A stretch of DNA of 59,798 nt. Origin: GCA-001856825 sp049965815. GTDB taxonomy: Archaea > Thermoplasmatota > Thermoplasmata > Thermoplasmatales > GCA-001856825. The position numbers and the translations under genes are program-made. This document shows positions 33,335 through 42,417 of this stretch, in pieces. A model generated the notes under the pieces. That model did no database searches and was not told where the DNA came from. It was given only the letters and a program-made list of their open reading frames with translations. The stretch is taken from contig JBMFVV010000008.1 of assembly GCA_049965815.1 (NCBI GenBank), positions 1 through 59,798 on the forward strand. Reading direction: 5' to 3'. Within the stretch, counting starts at the first letter, position 1, and every line of letters begins with the position of its first letter.

Positions 33335-34906
33335 ATGGCCATAATTTGCAATATCACAAATTTCCAGTTATTTTGGGAAAGTATTTTCAATCCATATACG
33401 ATGAGGAATGTTATGAGTAGCCCGCCTTCAAAGACAGATAATAAACTTAGCAGGGAAGAAAGGAGGAATCGTGCTGCAACTTTAGCAATTGTCATGACGG
33501 GCCTCACAATGAGTGCAATTGATACTACAGCTGTTGTGCTTGGCCTTCCAACTATGAAGACGGACCTGCATTCAGATTTCATAACCATGATATGGGTTAT
33601 CATGGCGTATCTCCTGATAATGACAGTTGCTACAACCCAAGTCGGGAGGCTGGGTGATATGTACGGAAGGGTGAGAATGTACAACCTTGGATTTGCGCTC
33701 TTCACCGTATTTTCTCTTCTTAGCGGTTTTTCACAGACCGACATAGAACTCATAATGTTCAGAATTCTTCAGGGCCTAGGGGGAGCCTTCATATTTGCAA
33801 ACAGCGGTGCGATACTCGCCGATACTTTCCCTCCTAACGAAAGAGGGAAGGCATTTGGCTACACAGGCATAGGGTTCTCCTTGGGTGCGATCTTCGGTAT
33901 ACTTGTAGGAGGGGCATTCGTCACGTTCCTATCATGGCGATACATATTCTTCATCAATGTCCCTATAGGAACAGCTGCAACCATTCTAGGCTACTACCTG
34001 TTGAAGGATAAATCGCCAAGACTTAGGGAGAGACTCGATTATCCTGGGATTGCACTTTTGGGACTGGGTCTATTTGCAATCCTTTACGGAATTACTAACA
34101 TCACAGGGTCTGGATGGAAGAACCTGTTCGGTCTGGAAATTCTTACTGGTCTTCTGTTGATCGTTGGATTCCTGTTCCTGGAGAGCAGAACTAAATCTCC
34201 TCTACTGGATCTGACTCTACTAAAGAATAGGGTTCTATCGGCTTCGATATTCGCAGCATTTTTCCAATCCCTGGCAACATATGCAGTCCTGTTTCTGGTC
34301 ATTATGTATCTGCAGGGACCGAGGGAGCTAACCCCGTGGAGTTCTTCATTACTGCTCATTCCTGGATACATTCTTGGAGGTGCAGTGGCACCCCTATCTG
34401 GAAGACTGTCAGATAAGATAGGGGCAAGGGTTGTTGCGACTATTGGTCTATCCGTGCAAATTATTGGAATCGCTGTGTATCTAACATATTCCCTTTCAAC
34501 TTCGCTTTATGTGGTGATCCTTGGTGCTGTTATATATGGTTCCGGAAACAGCGCTTTCTTTGCACCAAATAACAGCGCCGTTATGGCAAGTGCTCCACCA
34601 AGGGCTTATGGCGTTACAAATGGGCTTTTGAGAACACTTTCCAACATGGGAATGGTGAGTAGCTTCGCTATTGCGTTACTACTCGCTTCTGTATCTATTC
34701 CCAGGGTTTTTGCATTCCAGATATTCCTTGGTGTTGGAAAAATCAGTGGTCAACTGGCTACGGCATACATAACAGGAATGCACTCGGCGCTAGAGGCAAC
34801 GATATTTCTGCTACTCTTAGCGATTATCCTATCTCTTTTGAGGGGAAAAGAAGCCAGGACAATGAAGCGCCCGTCAAATGAAGTGACAACATCGAAAACA
34901 GATTAA
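33335..34906 (+). CDS. DHA2-type multidrug MFS exporter (14 helices)
   Basis: A 523-residue MFS protein of the EmrB/QacA kind. About 14 hydrophobic segments are visible, with VGRLGDMYGRVRMY in loop 2-3 and the family's GGAFIFANSGAILAD region in helix 5. It would export drugs or toxic solutes against protons. ATG 33335 fits a TATA box about 22 nt upstream; internal ATGs at 33401 and 33413 are alternatives. It diverges from the small RHH-like gene. Confidence 0.88.
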   Translation: MAIICNITNFQLFWESIFNPYTMRNVMSSPPSKTDNKLSREERRNRAATLAIVMTGLTMSAIDTTAVVLGLPTMKTDLHSDFITMIWVIMAYLLIMTVATTQVGRLGDMYGRVRMYNLGFALFTVFSLLSGFSQTDIELIMFRILQGLGGAFIFANSGAILADTFPPNERGKAFGYTGIGFSLGAIFGILVGGAFVTFLSWRYIFFINVPIGTAATILGYYLLKDKSPRLRERLDYPGIALLGLGLFAILYGITNITGSGWKNLFGLEILTGLLLIVGFLFLESRTKSPLLDLTLLKNRVLSASIFAAFFQSLATYAVLFLVIMYLQGPRELTPWSSSLLLIPGYILGGAVAPLSGRLSDKIGARVVATIGLSVQIIGIAVYLTYSLSTSLYVVILGAVIYGSGNSAFFAPNNSAVMASAPPRAYGVTNGLLRTLSNMGMVSSFAIALLLASVSIPRVFAFQIFLGVGKISGQLATAYITGMHSALEATIFLLLLAIILSLLRGKEARTMKRPSNEVTTSKTD

Positions 34907-34989
34907 TTGGCGATGGAACACATTCTACTAAATTTCTGATTCAACACATTTTTGCCTCTTATCCCCGCTTATATTGCATTGCCATAGGA

Positions 34990-35463
34990 TCACTGCTTTT
35001 CTGGAGATGTACCACTTCTCTTACGTGTTGAAATGATACCAACGATAAAGGTGATGACAAACAGGGCAAACAGCAGATCGTAGAGACCGGGTATATATGA
35101 TAGTGACCCAGGATACTTGGATATGCCGAACAGGTACGTTGCAAACTGTGATGCCGTTTTGAACCCTACTTGGGAATATAGTGCTATATCACCAATCAGG
35201 AAAAGGGCAATGAGTATCGCGCCAGCGCTCCCCGCCAAACCCAATCTTCTGTTCTTTGATACGAGAAGTATGATACCCCCAATCAGGGATACTATAGCTA
35301 TGACAAGCATTCCATACCAGTGAACGAAGTATGGCGGCTGGATACCAAAGTCTGTTTGCAGGTTCTTATCTGTATACAGTATAGTCAGGGCGACTATGAA
35401 GGCTAAAATGAACAAGATTCCTTCTGCCCTTAAACTGTATGAGCTTTTTTGCGGTTCTGACAC
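34990..35463 (-). CDS. four-helix membrane protein, function unknown
   Basis: A 157-residue integral membrane protein with four hydrophobic segments (about 15-30, 48-66, 76-92 and 128-146) and a charged C-terminal tail (RKRSGTSPEKQ). GTG 35463 is the start. No catalytic motif. It has the look of archaeal DoxD-like or other small four-helix families, but I cannot place it. Confidence 0.65.
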   Translation of the reverse strand: MSEPQKSSYSLRAEGILFILAFIVALTILYTDKNLQTDFGIQPPYFVHWYGMLVIAIVSLIGGIILLVSKNRRLGLAGSAGAILIALFLIGDIALYSQVGFKTASQFATYLFGISKYPGSLSYIPGLYDLLFALFVITFIVGIISTRKRSGTSPEKQ

Positions 35464-35629
35464 ATGTTCTCATTAGAATGTTGATATTTATAGTTTCTTA
35501 ATGTTTTTAACCTAACCTAATAAGAGTTTAATTTTCAAGAAATATCATGATAGATTTACACTAACTTTAAGCTGTGACCCTATCTTGAGAGAACTATGTT
35601 CGACTCTGATTATCAAATAAATTTTCCTT

Positions 35630-36586
35630 TCAAACTCTTGGAGTTCTACGTTCTGTAATTCTTCTGCTCGTTCTTAGCCCTTCTAATAGTCCAGAAATTT
35701 CCTTTTTTATAAGAGTGACCCTCATTTCCCCCCCTTTTAATAGATATACAATTGAGTTTGGTAAAATAAAGGATGACGACTTTAGTATGGCACGAAGCGA
35801 AAACAAAGACTCATTTGCGTGAACAATCTTCATGAATGTTATCCAGTCCTTTATCTCCATTTTAAGCCGTTCGGCATCAGGGATCTCGTGCTCAGCCCAA
35901 TAGCCAAACTTGGATGGCGGTTCTACATCGTGAAATATGAATGACCCTGTATGGGCAACTACTCTCCAATTATTCTCTTTCAGGGAAAGAGCAAGGTATG
36001 CACTGTTATAGACCGGTAGGTCTTCATTAAAACCACCAACCTCTAGCAGCGCCTTCTTCTTTGCTGCAAAAGCGTTTGGAAGGGCATCTATATCTATCAA
36101 TCTATTCTCAAGATGGTGATTTCTCGGCTTGTTCCTCCCTATCAATTCATGCCCCCACCTGTCCTTCCTGAATGGAGTTGCATAAACCCAAACTATACTC
36201 CTGTCCTTGCTGTATAATACAGATGGAAAAACTGCCCCTATAGTATCTTCTTCTTTTAAGATCTTAATTGGCCAATAGAAGGTTGAATCGTCAACCTGAT
36301 TGTCATCATCAATGAAGAATATGATCTCAGAACTGGCCTCAGAAATTCCTATGTTCTTTGCTTTACTCATGAAGATTCTTTGTTCAACATTGATCGTTTT
36401 AATGTCCAGAGTTCTCGACCAGGATGACACATTTTCCTTTACATTGGAATCGTCTACGACTATTACTTCTGCCAGGTTATCAGGCATTGATTTCTCCAGA
36501 GAAATAATCAAATTTCTCAGTTTTTCGTACCTGTTGTGAGTTGGAATGACTATGCTAAACTTAGGTAGAACCCCGCTGTCCATCAT
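35630..36586 (-). CDS. glycosyltransferase family 2
   Basis: A GT-A enzyme of about 318 residues with the opening FSIVIPTHNRYEKL, VDDSN and FIDDDNQVDD (metal-binding DxD-like) motifs, then a GGFNEDLPVYNSAY acceptor region. It transfers a sugar from a nucleotide-sugar to a lipid- or protein-linked glycan. A TTTTAAGC box (36606-36613) fits a leaderless start at the tandem ATGs 36586/36583 rather than the upstream TTG. It lies at one end of the glycan island. Confidence 0.88.
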   Translation of the reverse strand: MMDSGVLPKFSIVIPTHNRYEKLRNLIISLEKSMPDNLAEVIVVDDSNVKENVSSWSRTLDIKTINVEQRIFMSKAKNIGISEASSEIIFFIDDDNQVDDSTFYWPIKILKEEDTIGAVFPSVLYSKDRSIVWVYATPFRKDRWGHELIGRNKPRNHHLENRLIDIDALPNAFAAKKKALLEVGGFNEDLPVYNSAYLALSLKENNWRVVAHTGSFIFHDVEPPSKFGYWAEHEIPDAERLKMEIKDWITFMKIVHANESLFSLRAILKSSSFILPNSIVYLLKGGEMRVTLIKKEISGLLEGLRTSRRITERRTPRV

Positions 36587-36832
36587 TATCCACTCCAATA
36601 TCCTCTTTTAAGCTTTTGTTACATTGACCAACTATGGAGATCCTTGTTTCTTTGGTTATTGTCTGGCGAATATATATGCAGTTTCATTCAATATGTAGAG
36701 AATGAAAGTTTCAAAAATTTACCCGTACTCAATGAGTATTGTTACTAATGGCACGTTTTCATAACAAAGAGAGGGTGCGCACCCAATATCAACTGAGTTA
36801 TACACAGAGACCGAATAATCCTATGAATTAAA

Positions 36833-37765
36833 TTAACCATGATTTTTTGATCCAAAATCGCCGCTAATATTTCTCATGTCTAGCATTTTACCCTTGAATT
36901 CATATTTCTTTCCGCAACTATCACAGACTATAATTTTACCCTCATCTCTTAGTTTATTTCCGCAAACCGAACACATTATAATTTCTAGTGGATTAGTAAC
37001 AGCTTTACCTCCCCGTTCTACTTCGTTAGTTAATAACATGAAAACGTCAGGATACAACCTCGCGTTCTTGATTACTTTTGATAAGTGAAGTTCAAATGTA
37101 GTCAGCTTTTCGATATTTATGTAATCTGAGATAGATTCTATCATGCTGTTGTGAAACAAACCTGTGCCAATAACCTTCTCGACTCGGCACGTTTTAGGGA
37201 TATAATATAACAAATTTTTATAATTCAAGAAGTACACATCTCTTTTGGAACTTGTATCGCTGATTCCCTGTGGACCAGGTTTGAAGAAGTTGAGACCTAC
37301 TTTTCCATTCATTATTAGACTTTTCATCATATGGAGGGCAAATATGGGCGAGCTTAGATTGTTAACATTGAACAAGAACGACCCTTGGTTCCTTAGTTTG
37401 CTAACTATGAAACTTAAAAAATTTAGGCCTGGATAGTGATGCATAACTCTTATTGACATTATGAAGTCTACAGATCCCTCCATTAACGGAGGGCCCCGAA
37501 TGTCCGCAAGTACAAACAGTATCCTATCACTATCGAGATTCTTGACCGCTCTTTCTAGATTGCGCTCTGAATAGTCAATGAGTATGACAAACTTGAAATG
37601 ACGGAGCAGCAAATCTGTTAATCTTCCGTAACCACCTCCCAAGTCAACTGCAATCTGTCCGTCCTTAAGATTAATGGATATTAATTTCCGCTCCAGCAGA
37701 TCTTCATGTTTCTCTCTTATTGTGAATTGATAAGATTCATAATCTGGTATCGGTTCGTCATCCAC
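36833..37765 (-). CDS. SAM methyltransferase with C-terminal zinc ribbon
   Basis: A 310-residue class I methyltransferase: SAM motif VDLGGGYGRLTD at about 40-51, VLADIRGPPL and SIRVMHHYP. It is followed by a C-terminal zinc ribbon with two CxxC pairs (CSVCGNK and CDSCGKK). The ribbon resembles the Trm112-like domains attached to some methyltransferases. GTG 37765 fits a TATA-like box (CTTTTTAACTC) 26 nt upstream. It is divergent from the next methyltransferase, within a glycan gene island, so a sugar or lipid substrate is likely. Confidence 0.85.
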   Translation of the reverse strand: MDDEPIPDYESYQFTIREKHEDLLERKLISINLKDGQIAVDLGGGYGRLTDLLLRHFKFVILIDYSERNLERAVKNLDSDRILFVLADIRGPPLMEGSVDFIMSIRVMHHYPGLNFLSFIVSKLRNQGSFLFNVNNLSSPIFALHMMKSLIMNGKVGLNFFKPGPQGISDTSSKRDVYFLNYKNLLYYIPKTCRVEKVIGTGLFHNSMIESISDYINIEKLTTFELHLSKVIKNARLYPDVFMLLTNEVERGGKAVTNPLEIIMCSVCGNKLRDEGKIIVCDSCGKKYEFKGKMLDMRNISGDFGSKNHG

Positions 37766-37841
37766 ATCAACATTAACTAGACTTGAGTTAAAAAGAATTA
37801 CATTACCTAACGTTTATTAGGACCTTTTATTTTGAATTAAC

Positions 37842-38648
37842 GTGGACTTGGATCCCGAAGAATATTATGCTGATCTCGATAGAATCTTCTCAGAGGCAGC
37901 CTCTATTTATGATGAAAAGATTCTAGCCAATTTCATAAACGTAAGCATTAGGGAGAAGGAGATAGAATCTGTCTTAAAGCGATACAAAAAGGGATGGAAG
38001 GTGTTGGAGATAGGCTGTGGTACTGGAGAAGAAGCTAGGAAGATAATTAAGTCTACTGGGTGTGATCTTACCTGTATTGACGTTTCTAAGGGAATGATTG
38101 ATTTTGCATCGTCGAAAATGAATAATTCGGGCCTAACTGACAAATTTGTAGGCATAAATCTCCCTGCATCTTCGCTAGGTTCAATAAAGAAGAGATTCGA
38201 AATTGTTTACTCCTTCAACGGTGCCCTTAACAACGAACCATTGCTACCTAGATTCTTCCAAGCTTTAGTAGATACTATAGAAACTGGAGGATATTTCATA
38301 GTAAGCATTAGGAACAGACTCTCTCTTGGAGAGATATTAGTTGATTTTATTCGTTTTAGATTTGGAATTCTGTTTCGAAGGATTAAAGGCAATATGATGG
38401 TGGAAGTAGTAGGAAGGGGGGTAAGGTCTCACTACTTCTTCACCGCGGAATTTTTGAAATTTGTACCTTCCTGTTTTAAACTTGAGCAGATACGTGGACT
38501 AGGCATATTCGCAATTCCCTCGTTTCATGAAAAGATTAAAGCAGTAGGTGCAAGATCTCTTTTAAGGAATCTTGAAGCCGCATTTGCCGATAAACCACCA
38601 TTCAATCGATTAGGAGATGAGACCCTATTTGTATTCCAGAAATTATAA
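37842..38648 (+). CDS. class I SAM methyltransferase
   Basis: A 268-residue methyltransferase with SAM motif VLEIGCGTGEEA at about 49-60, CIDVSKGMIDFA and the helical YSFNGALNN region. A box CGTTTATTAGG is centred 26 nt before GTG 37842, giving a leaderless GTG start. Its C-terminal half resembles that of the next gene (…GGYFI(V/G)S, R-rich, …FVFQK), so the pair looks like an old duplication. It overlaps that gene by 32 bp. Confidence 0.85.
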   Translation: MDLDPEEYYADLDRIFSEAASIYDEKILANFINVSIREKEIESVLKRYKKGWKVLEIGCGTGEEARKIIKSTGCDLTCIDVSKGMIDFASSKMNNSGLTDKFVGINLPASSLGSIKKRFEIVYSFNGALNNEPLLPRFFQALVDTIETGGYFIVSIRNRLSLGEILVDFIRFRFGILFRRIKGNMMVEVVGRGVRSHYFFTAEFLKFVPSCFKLEQIRGLGIFAIPSFHEKIKAVGARSLLRNLEAAFADKPPFNRLGDETLFVFQKL

Positions 38649-39720
38649 AGATTTCGCTGCAGAATTGATAATTGGAGGACCCTTTCAAAGGGTGGTGACA
38701 GTCAACTTTGTGAAAAAGGAGCAAAAGACCATAATATTGCCAACTGGCAACTGGATAAAGGAGCTAGAAATATATCCCTATGCAACCATGGATGGAGCTA
38801 AAGTCAAGGCGTCATTTGAAGCAGTAGACAATTACAAAGAACTCTTCATAAATAAGTACGGAATTGAACATTTCAATAGGTTTTTCAAAGATGTAAATAG
38901 TGTTGCTGTATTGGAACCTCGCGGCGGCGAGCCTGGTTATGATAGTAAAATGCTTGGTTTGATATTCGATCTGGTCGTTGATCAATACTATGATGAAATT
39001 AACTCAAACTGGATCCAGAGATATATGAGAGAAAGAACTGCAGAAATTTTGGAAAGATATGCGAAGGATGGGGACAATATCCTAGACCTTGGTTGTGGTC
39101 CAAATTCTGAAGTGCTGGGAATCAGGAAAAGAGTCAAAACAACTGAAGTCGACGTCTCAAAAGCAGCACTGAAAATGTCAAAAGAAATGCATGGTGGCAA
39201 TAAGAATGGAATCGAATGGGTTTTAATGGAGGGGGACGGAAAAGTTTCAGGTAATTTTGACATTATCTTCTCAAGTTATGGATATCTGAATTTAGAGAAC
39301 CCCAACAATGTGGCTGATCTTTTGGATAAAAATCTCAAGAAAGGAGGGTACTTCATTGGATCTTTTATGAACAGGTACGGACTTCTAGACCTGTTACTCA
39401 GCCTACTTCAGAACAGAAGAAGTTACATTAGGGAAAGAATTGGTGGTAGGTTAACCGTAAATTACAGCAGGTATAACAGTCTCTCATTTCCAAGGACGCC
39501 AACATTTTTTGAACGTTTAGGTGGCGTGAAGAAAATGTATCTAAGAGGAGTATGCATTATTATACCTCCTTATAACTATAAGCGTTTAGTAAATTTCGGA
39601 AATAATATCGGGTTCTTATCCTTTCTAGATAGGATTATTGGAAGAATTCCTTTATTATGGTCCGGTTCCGATTATATAGTTTTTGTATACCAGAAAACGG
39701 GACCTGTGAGATTCAGGTAA
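38617..39720 (+). CDS. class I SAM methyltransferase with N-terminal extension
   Basis: A 367-residue protein. About 140 N-terminal residues of unknown fold (GGPFQRVVTVNFVKKEQ, ELEIYPYATMDGAKV) precede a methyltransferase domain with ILDLGCGPNSEVLG at about 154-167 and GGYFIGSFMNRYG. The C-terminal half is a diverged copy of the preceding enzyme. It overlaps that gene by 32 bp, so the two are translationally coupled. Two coupled methyltransferases beside glycosyltransferases suggest successive methylations of a surface glycan. Confidence 0.8.
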   Translation: MRPYLYSRNYKDFAAELIIGGPFQRVVTVNFVKKEQKTIILPTGNWIKELEIYPYATMDGAKVKASFEAVDNYKELFINKYGIEHFNRFFKDVNSVAVLEPRGGEPGYDSKMLGLIFDLVVDQYYDEINSNWIQRYMRERTAEILERYAKDGDNILDLGCGPNSEVLGIRKRVKTTEVDVSKAALKMSKEMHGGNKNGIEWVLMEGDGKVSGNFDIIFSSYGYLNLENPNNVADLLDKNLKKGGYFIGSFMNRYGLLDLLLSLLQNRRSYIRERIGGRLTVNYSRYNSLSFPRTPTFFERLGGVKKMYLRGVCIIIPPYNYKRLVNFGNNIGFLSFLDRIIGRIPLLWSGSDYIVFVYQKTGPVRFR

Positions 39721-39772
39721 GAGAAATTGACCTTGATAAAGATTATTAACCCTCATTATGTCGTATTCCAGT

Positions 39773-39922
39773 ATGATTACTCCCGGAAGAGTTAGTGAAG
39801 AAGCTTGCATGCTGGCATCATTTGAAACTGAAACAAAAGATTCTATTCGTTCTAACCATAGATTCAATATGGTCTTGCATATTTTACCTTCAGACAGTTT
39901 ATACATCCATCACTCGAATTAA
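39773..39922 (+). CDS. candidate 49-residue small protein
   Basis: An open frame starting MITPGRVSEEACMLASFETE, with a GATTATTAAC box centred about 26 nt before its ATG, the same leaderless spacing used by its neighbours. It ends 2 nt before the GT-C enzyme gene begins. No family is recognised, and composition is ordinary. The promoter match is the only support; it may be non-coding leader sequence. Confidence 0.3.
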   Translation: MITPGRVSEEACMLASFETETKDSIRSNHRFNMVLHILPSDSLYIHHSN

Positions 39923-39924
39923 AA

Positions 39925-41706
39925 ATGCTGAAAGAAGGTTCAACATCAGGAGCTCGCAGGAATATATTCTACACAGCCATAGTTGTAGCGATCATCCTCT
40001 TTGGTTTATCCTATTCACTTTCACTGAATGAGCCTCCTCAGGAAATGAACCAGTATTCTTTCAACGGGGGTTCTCTGAGCATCACTCCATCTGTCCTGTA
40101 TTCCCACGACTTTCTGTCATATAGCCCTTCCATACTCGTTTCTGTGACTCTGAATAATAGCACTGCGGTCGTTCAAACCTATGCTTTTCAGGATTACCCT
40201 TCTCACAGCACATTATTCAATGAGACTTTCCATAACGTATCCTTCTTCTCCTTCTACGTCACTCTGAATCCTGGTGGAAATCTTCAGACAGAGAAATTTA
40301 ACATTTCTATAAACGGGCAGATTGCCAGTGCGGCGATAAGGATTGAGAAGAGTCCGTATCCGTTGATAGGAGAACTCAGTCTCCTTTTCTCCTTCGTATT
40401 CCTTATGCTGGGATTATACTTTGCTCCTTTCAGGTCGAAATTATGGATACTGCCGATTTCCATCGCTTATCTCATATTTGGCGCACTCCTTGGTCAACGA
40501 TACGATATGTTCTTCATGATATCTGGAGGCTTGCATTTACTCTCGGGCGTCAATCCGTTTGTAAAATCTGCAAATCTTCCAGGGACATTAAAGTGGACAT
40601 ATCCACCTTACTACCTTATCTGGTCTGTGGCATCGGATTTCTTGGTAGGGGCATTGACTCATACGCCTATCCCGAATCCATCATCACTCATCTTCCCAGA
40701 AGTTAGATTAGGGAATTACTTTGATGCTTGGATGGGTTTTGTTCCAAACTCGCTTCCAGTCTACTACCTGCTTACCAAGCTTCCAATGATTATTTCCGTT
40801 CTTGGGGTATATTATCTCCTGCTTAGGAAATTTAAATTGCAGTATAATCTGACAAAACTCTGGCTTCTCAATCCCTTTGTAATCCTTATCGGTGTCGTAT
40901 GGGGGCAACTTGACGTAATTGCGGCATTCTTCCTGGTTTTGTCTGTATACTACCTGATGAAGGGGAGGAGTGATTTGGCTATCCTTGCATCTACCTTGGG
41001 CTTCTGGGTGAAGATATTCCCGGTATTTATCATTCCTTTCATATTGATCGAAAGCAAACATAAATTGAGAGACCTGGGCATAGCCATAATTTCTTCAATC
41101 CCTGCCCTGTTGATTTATCTCTTCTCGGGTAACTTTGTGCAGGAAATGGAAGTTATGATATACAGCAGGTCTGTTCCTACTTTCAATGGATTTTTCAATG
41201 CACAGGGGTTGTCCTGGCAAGTCATTGTCTCTAGACTGGGCGTTACTCATTTCCCTCCCCTTTTTCTCTATCTTTTCGTCCCTTTTCTAATCGTACTTTG
41301 TGTAGTATACTATTACAAGAGAGGCAATGTAGTCAATTACTTGATCCTGGAATTCCTGTTCTTCTTTCTTACATACAACTATGTTGACCCCCAATATCTT
41401 ATAGTCCTAATCCCGCTGTTTCTGATCAACAAAGATCTGTGGAATTATATGGTATTCTCAGTATATCCTTTCATTTTCACGATATTGACATATTCCTTTG
41501 CCTATTTCGTCGTTCCCAGCCTTTCATTCAATTATTTCTCTTCCCTTCTGGGTCAGCAGGAGGCAATTAGAACGTGGATAACATCTTCAAATATTTTCAT
41601 CTTTCCACTGGCTGCCGCCTTTGCGATTAGCGTAATAGTCACGATGATACTCATTATCAGGAACAGACCGTTTGGTTTCCTAAAAGATACCATCTTTTCC
41701 AGGTGA
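39925..41706 (+). CDS. GT-C type membrane glycosyltransferase
   Basis: A 593-residue polytopic membrane protein. One N-terminal helix is followed by an extracytoplasmic domain of about 100 residues rich in Asn and Ser (LNNSTAVVQTYAF, FNETFHNVSF), then about 10 helices. The segments KWTYPPYYLIWSV and GVVWGQLDVIAAFFLVLSVY resemble the GT87/PIG-M-like mannosyltransferases that use polyprenyl-phosphate sugars outside the membrane. The dolichol-phosphate mannose synthase-like gene nearby could supply its donor. A GTTTATAC box lies about 26 nt before the ATG. Confidence 0.8.
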   Translation: MLKEGSTSGARRNIFYTAIVVAIILFGLSYSLSLNEPPQEMNQYSFNGGSLSITPSVLYSHDFLSYSPSILVSVTLNNSTAVVQTYAFQDYPSHSTLFNETFHNVSFFSFYVTLNPGGNLQTEKFNISINGQIASAAIRIEKSPYPLIGELSLLFSFVFLMLGLYFAPFRSKLWILPISIAYLIFGALLGQRYDMFFMISGGLHLLSGVNPFVKSANLPGTLKWTYPPYYLIWSVASDFLVGALTHTPIPNPSSLIFPEVRLGNYFDAWMGFVPNSLPVYYLLTKLPMIISVLGVYYLLLRKFKLQYNLTKLWLLNPFVILIGVVWGQLDVIAAFFLVLSVYYLMKGRSDLAILASTLGFWVKIFPVFIIPFILIESKHKLRDLGIAIISSIPALLIYLFSGNFVQEMEVMIYSRSVPTFNGFFNAQGLSWQVIVSRLGVTHFPPLFLYLFVPFLIVLCVVYYYKRGNVVNYLILEFLFFFLTYNYVDPQYLIVLIPLFLINKDLWNYMVFSVYPFIFTILTYSFAYFVVPSLSFNYFSSLLGQQEAIRTWITSSNIFIFPLAAAFAISVIVTMILIIRNRPFGFLKDTIFSR

Positions 41707-41787
41707 ATTTCCGCCGTGTAATTGAATTGCGATTTCGTAATGTCATTGGAAATTTTTGGAACATTAAGGAAGACGTTATCAACTGTG

Positions 41788-42417
41788 TTATTCTGTATAT
41801 GCCTCACTTTTCAGGTATCTATCATTTAGTACCTTATACTTCTCGGTATCAAAATAACATGAGTGAAGGGAGAATACCGTGTTGAACATCCCCTCCCCCT
41901 TACGCGGATTGAGTTTGCTTACTACAATGGCTCTGACGTTTATCCATGCTGCAACAAACACGAAGGAAAGGAATTCAATTGGACTGAATGGTGGATTCTT
42001 CACTGACCTGACATCTGCTGTCTTTTGCTCCTGTTCATTCAATCTTTTCAAGATGAGACTAGACCTTCTTATGAGAGTGTTGAAATACGACCCACCAGAG
42101 ATCGGTATGACCTTTGTAGAATCCCTTACTGCGAGACCGTCCTTTAGATTGGTGAAGTAAGGTACAGCATAAGCATCGTCCATGCAGAGGGATAAACAAA
42201 GATCGTTGAAACGGTAAATCCTTCTGAACAGCAGGATCTCGAGTATGGATGTCCACAACCTGTTCGTCTTTGCTATGAGGAAAATGTCTATGTCATCATC
42301 CTCCCTAGGATCGTAGGAGACGGAACCACTTATACCAATGAAGAGTGAGTTCCTTGTATTGATCTTGGAAAAAAACTCCCTTGCCTCCCTTATCTTTCTG
42401 TCCCGTGCCGTTTCCAT
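41788..42417 (-). CDS. nucleotidyltransferase-fold protein
   Basis: A 209-residue protein with the nucleotidyltransferase signature GISGSVSYDPREDDDIDIF (about 28-46): a GS motif followed by the DxD metal site. The rest is helical (RSSLILKRLNEQEQKTADV). Such stand-alone domains transfer nucleotides to small molecules, RNA or proteins. It abuts the DPM1-like gene with no gap, so the two are co-translated, which suggests a role in glycan metabolism. A toxin-antitoxin MNT partner is not visible. Confidence 0.72.
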   Translation of the reverse strand: METARDRKIREAREFFSKINTRNSLFIGISGSVSYDPREDDDIDIFLIAKTNRLWTSILEILLFRRIYRFNDLCLSLCMDDAYAVPYFTNLKDGLAVRDSTKVIPISGGSYFNTLIRRSSLILKRLNEQEQKTADVRSVKNPPFSPIEFLSFVFVAAWINVRAIVVSKLNPRKGEGMFNTVFSLHSCYFDTEKYKVLNDRYLKSEAYTE

